From: Heligmosomoides polygyrus polygyrus
Taxonomy: Eukaryota; Nematoda; Chromadorea; Rhabditida; Heligmosomidae
Direction: 5' to 3'
Assembly: GCA_947396885.1 (NCBI GenBank)
Contig: OX377206.1
Span: 44,375,631-44,439,630, forward strand
DNA length: 64,000 nt
Shown: piece after piece, positions 23,572 to 35,391 of the stretch
Layout of the letters: every line of letters begins with the position of its first letter
How positions within the stretch are numbered: the first letter of the stretch is position 1
Notes under the pieces: generated by a model
Seen by the model: the letters and a program-made list of their open reading frames with translations, nothing else
Told to the model about the DNA's origin: nothing
The model's database searches: none
Translations under genes and position numbers: made by a program

Positions 23572-26500
23572 AGGCATTCCGGCTTCGGGAATGGCTGGCC
23601 ACGCTAGGAACGTAGCGCAACCCAGCTGGTGATCCTTCCTCAACCATTGTCTCGGGCTACGCCAGGCATTCCGGCCTCGGGTATGGCTCGCCACGCTTGG
23701 AACGTAGCCTAGTCATGCTGGTGATCCTTCCTCACCCCGCGCCAGTCGTCGGCTTCGCCGGCACCTGACGCTTGACGTGCGAGCCACTTTAGGCATTCCG
23801 GCTTCGGGAATGGCTGGCCACGCTAGGAACGTAGTCCAGTCATGCTGGTGATCCTTCCTCACCCAACGTCAGTCGTCGGCTTCGCCGGCACCTAACGCTG
23901 GACGTGCGAGCCACTTTAGGCATTCCGGCTTCGGGAATGGCTGGCCACGCTAGGAACGTAGCCCAGTCATGCTGGTGACCCTTCCTCACCCCGCGTCAGT
24001 CGTCGACCTCGCCGGCACCAAACGCTGGACATGCGGACCACGCCAGTCATTCCGGCTTCGAGTATGGCTGGCCACGCTAGGAATGTAGCCCAACCTAGCT
24101 GATGATCCTTCCTCAACAAGTGTCGCAGGCCACGTCAGGCTTTCCGGCTTCGGGTATGGCTGGCCACGCTAGGAACGTAGCCCAGTCATGCTGGTGACCC
24201 TTCCTCACCCCGCGTCAGTCGTCGACCTCGCCGGCACCTAACGCTGGACGTGCGAGCCACTTCAGGCATTCCGGCTTCGGGAATGGCTGGCCACGCTAGG
24301 AACGTAGCCTAGTCATGCTGGTGATCCTTCGTCACCCCGCGTCAGTCGTCAACCTCGCCGGCACCTAACGCTGGACGTGCGAGCCACTTCAGGCATTCCG
24401 GCTTCGGGAATGGCTGGCCACGCTAGGAACGTAGCCCAGCCTAGCTGGTGATCCTTCCTCAACAAGTGTCGCGGACCACGTCAGGCTTTCCGGCTTCGGG
24501 TATGGCTGGCCACGCTAGGAACGTAGCCCAACCTAGCTGATCCTTCCACACCCCGCGCCAGTCGTCGGCTTCGCCGGCACCTGACGCTGGACGTGCGAGC
24601 CACTTCAGGCATTCCGGCTTCGGGAATGGCTGGCCACGCTAGGAACGTAGCCTAGTCATGCTGGTGACCCTTCCTCACCCCGCGTCAGTCGTCGACCTCG
24701 CCGGCACCAAACGCTGGACATGCGGACCACGCCAGTCATTCCGGCTTCGAGTATGGCTGGCCACGCTAGGAACGTAGCCCAGTCATGCTGGTGACCCTTC
24801 CTCACCCCGCGTCAGTCGTCGACCTCGCCGGCACCTGACTCTGGACGTGCGAGCCACTTTAGGCATTCCGGATTCGGGAATGGCTGGCCACGCTAGTAAC
24901 GTAGCGCAACCCAGCTGGTGGTCCTTCCTCAACCATTGTCTCGGGCTACGCCAGGCATTCCGGCCTCGGGTATGGCTGGCCACGCTAGGAACGTAGCCTA
25001 GTCATGCTGGTGATCCTTCCTCAACCAACGTCAGTCGTCGGCTTCGCCGGCACCTAACGCTGGACGTGCGAGCCACTTCAGGCATTCCGGTTTCGGGAAT
25101 GGCTGGCCACGCTAGGAACGTAGTCCAGTCATGCTGGTGATCCTTCCTCAACCATTGTCTCGGGCTACGCCAGGCATTCCGGCCTCGGGTATGGCTCGCC
25201 ACGCTTGGAACGTAGCCTAGTCACGCTGGTGATCCTTCCTCACCCCGCGCCAGTCGTCGGCTTCGCCGGCACCTGACGCTTGACGTGCGAGCCACTTTAG
25301 GCATTCCGGCTTCGGGAATGGCTGGCCACGCTAGGAACGTAGTCCAGTCATGCTGGTGATCCTTCCTCACCCAACGTCAGTCGTCGGCTTCGCCGGCACC
25401 TAACGCTGGACGTGCGAGCCACTTCAGGCATTCCGGCTTCGGGAATGGCTGGCCACGCTAGGAACGTAGCCTAGTCATGCTGGTGATCCTTCCTCACCCC
25501 GCGTCAGTCGTCAACCTCGCCGGCACCTAACGCTGAACGTGCGAGCCACTTCAGGCATTCCGGCTTCGGGAATGGCTGGCCACGCTAGGAACGTAGCCCA
25601 GCCTAGCTGGTGATCCTTCCTCAACAAGTGTCGCGGGCCACGTCAGGCTTTCCGGCTTCGGGTATGGCTGGCCACGCTAGGAACGTAGCCCAACCTAGCT
25701 GATCCTTCCACACCCCGCGCCAGTCGTCGGCTTCGCCGGCACCTGACGCTGGACGTGCGAGCCACTTTAGGCATTCCGGCTTCGGGAATGGCTGGCCACG
25801 CTAGGAACGTAGCCCAGTCATGCTGGTGACCCTTCCTCACCCCGCGCCAGTCGTCCACCTCGCCGGCACCTGACGCTGGACATGCGGACCACGCCAGTCA
25901 TTCCGGCTTCGAGTATGGCTGGCCACGCTAGGAATCGAAGCCGGAATGACTGGCGTGGTTCGCCGGCACCTGACGCTGGACGTGGGAGCCACTTTAGGCA
26001 TTCCGGCTTCGGGAATGGCTGGCCACGCTAGGAACGTAGCCCAGTCATGCTGGTGATCCTTCCTCACCCAACGTCAGTCGTCGGCTTTGCCGGCACCTAA
26101 GGCTGGACGTGCGAGCCACTTCAGGCATTCCGGCTTCGGGAATGGCTGGCCACGCTAGTAACGTAGCGCAACCCAGCTGGTGATCCTTCCTCAACAAGTG
26201 TCGCGGGCCACGTCAGGCTTTCCGGCTTCGGGTATGGCTGGCCACGCAGGGAACGTAGCCCAACCTAGCTGATCCTTCCACACCCCGCGCCAGTCGTCGG
26301 CTTCGCCGGCACCTGACGCTGGACGTGCGGACCACGCCAGTCATTCCGGCTTCGAGTATGGCTGGCCACGCTAGGAACGTAGCGCTGATGATCCTGATGA
26401 TCCTTCCTCAACAAGTGTCGCGGGCCACGTCAGGCTTTCCGGCTTCGGGAATGGCTGGCCACGCTAGGAACGTAGCGCAACCCAGCTGGTGATCCTTCCT

Positions 26501-28759
26501 CAACCATTGTCTCGGGCTACGCCAGGCATTCCGGCCTCGGGTATGGCTGGCCACGCTAGGAACGTAGCCTAGTCATGCTGGTGATCCTTCCTCACCCCGC
26601 GTCAGTCGTCGACCTCGCCGGCACTTGACGCTGGACGTGCGAGCCAATTTAGGCATTCCGGCTTCGGGAATGGCTGGCCACGCTAGGAACGTAGCCCAGC
26701 CTAGCTGGTGATTCTTCCTCAACCATTGTCTCGGGCTACGCCAGGCATTCCGGCCTCGGGTATGGCTCGCCACGCTAGGAACGTAGCCTAGTCATGCTGG
26801 TGATCCTTCCTCACCCCGCGCCAGTCGTCGGTTTCGCCGGCACCTCACGCTTGACGTGCGAGCCTCTTTAGGCATTCCGGCTTCGGGAATGGCTGGCCAC
26901 GCTAGGAACGTAGCCTAGTCATGCTGGTGATCCTTCCTCACCCCGCGTCAGTCGTCAACCTCGCCGTCACCTAACGCTGGACGTGCGAGCCACTTCAGGC
27001 ATTCCGGCTTCGGGAATGGCTGGCCACGCTAGGAACGTAGCCCAGCCTAGCTGGTGATCCTTCCTCAACAAGTGTCGCGGGCCACGTCAGGCTTTCCGGC
27101 TTAGGGAATGGCTGGCCACGCTAGGAACGTAGCGCAACCCAGCTGGTGATCCTTCCTCACCCCGCGTCAGTCGTCGACCTCGCCGGCACCAAACGCTGGA
27201 CATGCGGACCACGCCAGTCATTCCGGCTTCGAGTATGGCTGGCCACGCTAGGAACGTAGCCCAACCTAGCTGATGATCCTTCCTCACCCCGCGTCAGTCG
27301 TCGACCTCGCCGGCACCAAACGCTGGACGTGCGAACCACTTTAGGCATTCCGGCTTCGGGAATGGCTGGCCACGCTAGGAACGTAGCCCAGTCATGCTGG
27401 TGATCCTTCCTCACCCCGCGTCAGTCGTCGACCTCGCCGGCACCAAACGCTGGACATGCGGACCACGCCAGTCATTCCGGCTTCGAGTATGGCTGGCCAC
27501 GCTAGGAACGTAGCCCAACCTAGCTGATGATCCTTCCTCACCCCGCGTCAGTCGTCAACCTCGCCGGCACCTAACGCTGGACGTGCGAGCCACTTCAGGC
27601 ATTCCGGCTTCGGGAATGGCTGGCCACGCTAGGAACGTAGCCCAGCCTAGCTGGTGATCCTTCCTCAACAAGTGTCGCGGGCCACGTCAGGCTTTCCGGC
27701 TTCGGGTATGGCTGGCCACGCTAGGAACGTAGCCCAACCTAGCTGATCCTTCCACACCCCGCGCCAGTCGTCGGCTTCGCCGGCACCTGACGCTGGACGT
27801 GCGAGCCACTTCAGGCATTCCGGCTTCGGGAATGGCTGGCCACGCTAGGAACGTAGCGCAACCCAGCTGGTGATCCTTCCTCAACCATTGTCTCGGGCTA
27901 CGCCAGGCATTCCGGCCTCGGGTATGGCTCGCCACGCTAGGAACGTAGCCTAGTCATGCTGGTGATCCTTCCTCACCCCGCGTCAGTCGTCGACCTCGCC
28001 GGCACTTGACGCTGGACGTGCGAGCCACTTTAGGCATTCCGGCTTCGGGAATGGCTGGCCACGCTAGGAACGTAGCCCAGCCTAGCTGGTGATTCTTCCT
28101 CGACCATTGTCTCGGGCTACGCCAGGCATTCCGGCCTCGGGTATGGCTCGCCACGCTAGGAACGTAGCCTAGTCATGCTGGTGATCCTTCCTCACCCCGC
28201 GCCAGTCGTCGGCTTCGCCGGCACCTGACGCTTGACGTGCGAGCCTCTTTAGGCATTCCGGCTTCGGGAATGGCTGGCCACGCTAGGAACGTAGCCTAGT
28301 CATGCTGGTGATCCTTCCTCACCCCGCGTCAGTCGTCAACCTCGCCGGCACCTAACGCTGGACGTGCGAGCCACTTCAGGCATTCCGGCTTCGGGAATGG
28401 CTGGCCACGCTAGGAACGTAGCCCAGCCTAGCTGGTGATCCTTCCTCAACAAGTGTCGCGGGCCACGTCAGGCTTTCCGGCTTCGGGTATGGCTGGCCAC
28501 GCTAGGAACGTAGCCCAACCTAGCTGATCCTTCCACACCCCGCGCCAGTCGTCGGCTTCGCCGGCACCTGACGCTGGACGTGCGAGCCACTTTAGGCATT
28601 CCGGCTTCGGGAATGGCTGGCCACGCTAGGAACGTAGCCCAGTCATGCTGGTGATCCTTCCTCACCCCGCGTCAGTCGTCGACCTCGCCGGCACCAAACG
28701 CTGGACATGCGGACCACGCCAGTCATTCCGGCTTCGAGTATGGCTGGCCACGCTAGGAA
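23572..28759 (+). repeat. Segment duplicated from 15.2-22.8 kb (second copy, one 2479-bp unit)
   Basis: It aligns in two collinear pieces with 15160-22826 as described there. Small differences from the first copy include CACGCTAGGAACG where both first-region units have CACGCAAGGAACG (near 27372), GCTGAACGTG near 25532 for GCTGGACGTG, and CTCGCCACG for CTGGCCACG near 27927. It bears one 25-bp inverted repeat and one chimeric monomer. The stretch 22826-23572 between the two copies is ordinary monomers of the S2 and CTAGTAACG types. Confidence 0.87.
25888..25959. repeat. 25-bp perfect inverted repeat (copy 5)
   Basis: Arms 25888-25912 and 25935-25959, at an offset of 8412 bp from copy 3. I saw no further copy to the right of this position. 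Confidence 0.92.
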
Positions 28760-31632
28760 CGTAGCCCAACCTAGCTGATGATCCTTCCTCACCCCGCGTC
28801 AGTCGTCGACCTCGCCGGCACCAAACGCTGGACGTGCGAACCACTTTAGGCATTCCGGCTTCGGGAATGGCTGGCCACGCTAGGAACGTAGCCCAGTCAT
28901 GCTGGTGATCCTTCCTCACCCCGCGTCAGTCGTCGACCTCGCCGGCACCAAACGCTGGACATGCGGACCACGCCAGTCATTCCGGCTTCGAGTATGGCTG
29001 GCCACGCTAGGAACGTAGCCCAACCTAGCTGATGATCCTTCCTCACCCCGCGTCAGTCGTCAACCTCGCCGGCACCTAACGCTGGACGTGCGAGCCACTT
29101 CAGGCATTCCGGCTTCGGGAATGGCTGGCCACGCTAAGAACGTAGCCCAGCCTAGCTGGTGATCCTTCCTCAACAAGTGTCGCGGGCCACGTCAGGCTTT
29201 CCGGCTTCGGGTATGGCTGGCCACGCTAGGAACGTAGCCCAACCTAGCTGATCCTTCCACACCCCGCGCCAGTCGTCGGCTTCGCCGGCACCTGACGCTG
29301 GACTTGCGAGCCACTTCAGGCATTCCGGCTTCGGGAATGGCTGGCCACGCTAGGAACGTAGCGCAACCCAGCTGGTGTTCCTTCCTCAACCATTGTCTCG
29401 GGCTACGCCAGGCATTCCGGCCTCGGGTATGGCTCGCCACGCTAGGAACGTAGCCTAGCCATGCTGGTGATCCTTCCTCACCCCGCGACAGTCGTCGACC
29501 TCGCCGGCACCAAACGCTGGACATGCGGACCACGCCAGTCATTCCGGTTTCGAGTATGGCTGGCCACGCTAGGAACGTAGCCCAACCTAGCTGATGATCC
29601 TTCCTCACCCCGCGTCAGTCGTCAACCTCGCCGGCACCTAACGCTGGACGTGCGAGCCACTTCAGGCATTCCGGCTTCGGGAATGGCTGGCCACGCTAGG
29701 AACGTAGCGCAACCCAGCTGGTGATCCTTCCTCAACCATTGTCTCGGGCTACGCCAGGCATTCCGGCCTCGGGTATGGCTCGCCACGCTAGGAACGTAGC
29801 CTAGTCATGCTGGTGATCCTTCCTCACCCCGCGTCAGTCGTCGACCTCGCCGGCACCAAACGCTGGACATGCGGACCACGCCAGTCATTCCGGTTTCGAG
29901 TATGGCTGGCCACGCTAGGAACGTAGCCCAACCTAGCTGATCCTTCCACACCCCGCGCCAGTCGTCGGCTTCGCCGGCACCAAACGCTGGACGTGCGAAC
30001 CACTTTAGGCATTCCGGCTTCGGGAATGGCTGGCCACGCTAGGAACGTAGCCCAGTCATGCTGGTGATCCTTCCTCACCCCGCGTCAGTCGTCGACCTCG
30101 CCGGCACCAAACGCTGGACATGCGGACCACGCCAGTCATTCCGGCTTCGAGTATGGCTGGCCACGCTAGGAACGTAGCCCAACCTAGCTGATGATCCTTC
30201 CTCACCCCGCGTCAGTCGTCGACCTCGCCGGCACCAAACGCTGGACGTGCGAACCACTTTAGGCATTCCGGCTTCGGGAATGGCTGGCCACGCTAGGAAC
30301 GTAGCCCAGTCATGCTGGTGATCCTTCCTCACCCCGCGTCAGTCGTCGACCTCGCCGGCACCAAACGCTGGACATGCGGACCACGCCAGTCATTCCGGCT
30401 TCGAGTATGGCTGGCCACGCTAGGAACGTAGCCCAACCTAGCTGATGATCCTTCCTCACCCCGCGTCAGTCGTCAACCTCGCCGGCACCTAACGCTGGAC
30501 GTGCGAGCCACTTCAGGCATTCCGGCTTCGGGAATGGCTGGCCACGCTAAGAACGTAGCCCAGCCTAGCTGGTGATCCTTCCTCAACAAGTGTCGCGGGC
30601 CACGTCAGGCTTTCCGGCTTCGGGTATGGCTGGCCACGCTAGGAACGTAGCCCAACCTAGCTGATCCTTCCACACCCCGCGCCAGTCGTCGGCTTCGCCG
30701 GCACCTGACGCTGGACTTGCGAGCCACTTCAGGCATTCCGGCTTCGGGAATGGCTGGCCACGCTAGGAACGTAGCGCAACCCAGCTGGTGTTCCTTCCTC
30801 AACCATTGTCTCGGGCTACGCCAGGCATTCCGGCCTCGGGTATGGCTCGCCACGCTAGGAACGTAGCCTAGCCATGCTGGTGATCCTTCCTCACCCCGCG
30901 ACAGTCGTCGACCTCGCCGGCACCAAACGCTGGACATGCGGACCACGCCAGTCATTCCGGTTTCGAGTATGGCTGGCCACGCTAGGAACGTAGCCCAACC
31001 TAGCTGATGATCCTTCCTCACCCCGCGTCAGTCGTCAACCTCGCCGGCACCTAACGCTGGACGTGCGAGCCACTTCAGGCATTCCGGCTTCGGGAATGGC
31101 TGGCCACGCTAGGAACGTAGCGCAACCCAGCTGGTGATCCTTCCTCAACCATTGTCTCGGGCTACGCCAGGCATTCCGGCCTCGGGTATGGCTCGCCACG
31201 CTAGGAACGTAGCCTAGTCATGCTGGTGATCCTTCCTCACCCCGCGTCAGTCGTCGACCTCGCCGGCACCAAACGCTGGACATGCGGACCACGCCAGTCA
31301 TTCCGGTTTCGAGTATGGCTGGCCACGCTAGGAACGTAGCCCAACCTAGCTGATCCTTCCACACCCCGCGCCAGTCGTCGGCTTCGCCGGCACCAAACGC
31401 TGGACGTGCGAACCACTTTAGGCATTCCGGCTTCGGGAATGGCTGGCCACGCTAGGAACGTAGCCCAGTCATGCTGGTGATCCTTCCTCACCCCGCGTCA
31501 GTCGTCGACCTCGCCGGCACCAAACGCTGGACATGCGGACCACGCCAGTCATTCCGGCTTCGAGTATGGCTGGCCACGCTAGGAACGTAGCCCAACCTAG
31601 CTGATGATCCTTCCTCACCCCGCGTCAGTCGT
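28588..31632 (+). repeat. 1413-bp tandem duplication
   Basis: About 28588-30219 aligns with 30001-31632 at an offset of 1413 bp (9L+3S less 6 bp). Shared rare variants are CACGCTAAGAACG (near 29131/30544), GGACTTGCGAGCC (near 29301/30714), CTGGTGTTCC (near 29373/30786) and CCTAGCCATG (near 29454/30867). A third, partial relative continues to about 32.0 kb, about 254 bp (two L) shorter. Confidence 0.88.
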
Positions 31633-31779
31633 CAACCTCGCCGGCACCTAACGCTGGACGTGCGAGCCACTTCAGGCATTCCGGCTTCGGGAATGGCTGG
31701 CCACGCTAGGAACGTAGCCCAGCCTAGCTGGTGATCCTTCCTCAACAAGTGTCGCGGGCCAAGTCAGGCTTTCCGGCTT

Positions 31780-34700
31780 CGGGTATGGCTGGCCACGCTA
31801 GGAACGTAGCCCAACCTAGCTGATCCTTCCACACCCCGCGCCAGTCGTCGGCTTCGCCGGCACCTGACGCTGGACGTGCGAGCCACTTCAGGCATTCCGG
31901 CTTCGGGAATGGCTGGCCACGCTAGGAACGTAGCGCAACCCAGCTGGTGTTCCTTCCTCAACCATTGTCTCGGGCTACGCCAGGCATTCCGGCCTCGGGT
32001 ATGGCTCGCCACGCTAGGAACGTAGCCTAGTCATGCTGGTGATCCTTCCTCACCCCGCGACAGTCGTCGACCTCGCCGGCACCAAACGCTGGACATGCGG
32101 ACCACGCCAGTCATTCCGGTTTCGAGTATGGCTGGCCACGCTAGGAACGTAGCCCAACCTAGCTGATGATCCTTCCTCACCCCGCGTCAGTCGTCAACCT
32201 CGCCGGCACCTAACGCTGGACGTGCGAGCCACTTCAGGCATTCCGGCTTCGGGAATGGCTGGCCACGCTAGGAACGTAGCGCAACCCAGCTGGTGATCCT
32301 TCCTCAACCATTGTCTCGGGCTACGCCAGGCATTCCGGCCTCGGGTATGGCTCGCCACGCTAGGAACGTAGCCTAGTCATGCTGGTGATCCTTCCTCACC
32401 CCGCGTCAGTCGTCGACCTCGCCGGCACCAAACGCTGGACATGCGGACCACGCCAGTCATTCCGGTTTCGAGTATGGCTGGCCACGCTAGGAACGTAGCC
32501 CAACCTAGCTGATCCTTCCACACCCCGCGCCAGTCGTCGGCTTCGCCGGCACCTGACGCTGGACGTGCGAGCCACTTTAGGCATTCCGGCTTCGGGAATG
32601 GCTGGCCACGCTAGGAACGTAGCCCAGTCATGCTGGTGACCCTTCCTCACCCCGCGTCAGTCGTCGACCTCGCCGGCACCAAACGCTGGACATGCGGACC
32701 ACGCCAGTCATTCCGGCTTCGAGTATGGCTGGCCACGCTAGGAACGTAGCCCAACCTAGCTGATGATCCTTCCTCACCCCGCGTCAGTCGTCAACCTCGC
32801 CGGCACCTAACGCTGGACGTGCGAGCCACTTCAGGCATTCCGGCTTCGGGAATGGCTGGCCACGCTAGGAACGTAGCGCAACCCAGCTGGTGATCCTTCC
32901 TCAACCATTGTCTCGGGCTACGCCAGGCATTACGGCCTCGGGTATGGCTCGCCACGCTAGGAACGTAGCCTAGTCATGCTGGTGATCCTTCCTCACCCCG
33001 CGTCAGTCGTCGACCTCGCCGGCACCAAACGCTGGACATGCGGACCACGCCAGTCATTCCGGTTTCGAGTATGGCTGGCCACGCTAGGAACGTAGCCCAA
33101 CCTAGCTGATCCTTCCACACCCCGCGCCAGTCGTCGGCTTCGCCGGCACCTGACGCTGGACGTGCGAGCCACTTTAGGCATTCCGGCTCCGGGAATGGCT
33201 GGCCACGCTAGGAACGTAGCCCAGTCATGCTGGTGACCCTTCCTCACCCCGCGTCAGTCGTCGACCTCGCCGGCACCAAACGCTGGACATGCGGACCACG
33301 CCAGTCATTCCGGCTTCGAGTATGGCTGGCCACGCTTGGAACGTAGCCTAGTCATGCTGGTGATCCTTCCTCACCCCGCGCCAGTCGTCGGCTTCGCCGG
33401 CACCTGACGCTTGACGTGCGAGCCACTTTAGGCATTCCGGCTTCGGGAATGGCTGGCCACGCTAGGAACGTAGTCCAGTCATGCTGGTGATCCTTCCTCA
33501 CCCAACGTCAGTCGTCGGCTTCGCCGGCACCTAACGCTGGACGTGCGAGCCACTTCAGGCATTCCGGCTTCGGGAATGGCTGGCCACGCTAGGAACGTAG
33601 CCCAACCTAGCTGATCCTTCCACACCCCGCGCCAGTCGTCGGCTTCGCCGGCACCTGACGCTGGACGTGCGAGCCACTTCAGGCATTCCGGCTTCGGGAA
33701 TGGCTGGCCACGCTAGGAACGTAGCGCAACCCAGCTGGTGTTCCTTCCTCAACCATTGTCTCGGGCTACGCCAGGCATTCCGGCCTCGGGTATGGCTCGC
33801 CACGCTAGGAACGTAGCCTAGTCATGCTGGTGATCCTTCCTCACCCCGCGACAGTCGTCGACCTCGCCGGCACCAAACGCTGGACATGCGGACCACGCCA
33901 GTCATTCCGGTTTCGAGTATGGCTGGCCACGCTAGGAACGTAGCCCAACCTAGCTGATGATCCTTCCTCACCCCGCGTCAGTCGTCAACCTCGCCGGCAC
34001 CTAACGCTGGACGTGCGAGCCACTTCAGGCATTCCGGCTTCGGGAATGGCTGGCCACGCTAGGAACGTAGCGCAACCCAGCTGGTGATCCTTCCTCAACC
34101 ATTGTCTCGGGCTACGCCAGGCATTCCGGCCTCGGGTATGGCTCGCCACGCTAGGAACGTAGCCTAGTCATGCTGGTGATCCTTCCTCACCCCGCGTCAG
34201 TCGTCGACCTCGCCGGCACCAAACGCTGGACATGCGGACCACGCCAGTCATTCCGGTTTCGAGTATGGCTGGCCACGCTAGGAACGTAGCCCAACCTAGC
34301 TGATCCTTCCACACCCCGCGCCAGTCGTCGGCTTCGCCGGCACCTGACGCTGGACGTGCGAGCCACTTTAGGCATTCCGGCTTCGGGAATGGCTGGCCAC
34401 GCTAGGAACGTAGCCCAGTCATGCTGGTGACCCTTCCTCACCCCGCGTCAGTCGTCGACCTCGCCGGCACCAAACGCTGGACATGCGGACCACGCCAGTC
34501 ATTCCGGCTTCGAGTATGGCTGGCCACGCTAGGAACGTAGCCCAACCTAGCTGATGATCCTTCCTCACCCCGCGTCAGTCGTCAACCTCGCCGGCACCTA
34601 ACGCTGGACGTGCGAGCCACTTCAGGCATTCCGGCTTCGGGAATGGCTGGCCACGCTAGGAACGTAGCGCAACCCAGCTGGTGATCCTTCCTCAACCATT

Positions 34701-35391
34701 GTCTCGGGCTACGCCAGGCATTCCGGCCTCGGGTATGGCTCGCCACGCTAGGAACGTAGACTAGTCATGCTGGTGATCCTTCCTCACCCCGCGTCAGTCG
34801 TCGACCTCGCCGGCACCAAACGCTGGACATGCGGACCACGCCAGTCATTCCGGTTTCGAGTATGGCTGGCCACGCTAGGAACGTAGCCCAACCTAGCTGA
34901 TCCTTCCACACCCCGCGCCAGTCGTCGGCTTCGCCGGCACCTGACGCTGGACGTGCGAGCCACTTTAGGCATTCCGGCTTCGGGAATGGCTGGCCACGCT
35001 AGGAACGTAGCCCAGTCATGCTGGTGACCCTTCCTCACCCCGCGTCAGTCGTCGACCTCGCCGGCACCAAACGCTGGACATGCGGACCACGCCAGTCATT
35101 CCGGCTTCGAGTATGGCTGGCCACGCTTGGAACGTAGCCTAGTCATGCTGGTGATCCTTCCTCACCCCGCGCCAGTCGTCGGCTTCGCCGGCACCTGACG
35201 CTTGACGTGCGAGCCACTTTAGGCATTCCGGCTTCGGGAATGGCTGGCCACGCTAGGAACGTAGTCCAGTCATGCTGGTGATCCTTCCTCACCCAACGTC
35301 AGTCGTCGGCTTCGCCGGCACCTAACGCTGGACGTGCGAGCCACTTCAGGCATTCCGGCTTCGGGAATGGCTGGCCACGCTAGGAACGTAG
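31780..35391 (+). repeat. 1791-bp tandem duplication
   Basis: About 31780-33600 aligns with 33571-35391 at an offset of 1791 bp. Each copy includes the CCCCGCGACAG variant (near 32053 and 33844) and a pair of 597-bp units. Single differences include CATTACGGCC near 32929, GGCTCCGGG near 33186 and GTAGACTAG near 34757, each seen in one copy only. 1791 is three times 597. Confidence 0.87.
32121..33335 (+). repeat. 597-bp HOR, two units
   Basis: Matching sites at 32396 and 32993 define a 597-bp unit made of 4L+1S less 3 bp (the short CTGATCC linker). The unit contains the GGTTTCGAGTATGG variant, an S2 monomer and a short-linker junction. Equivalent pairs lie at about 33912-35126, 38932-40146 and 46377-47591, and a run of three at about 53190-55000. 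Confidence 0.88.
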
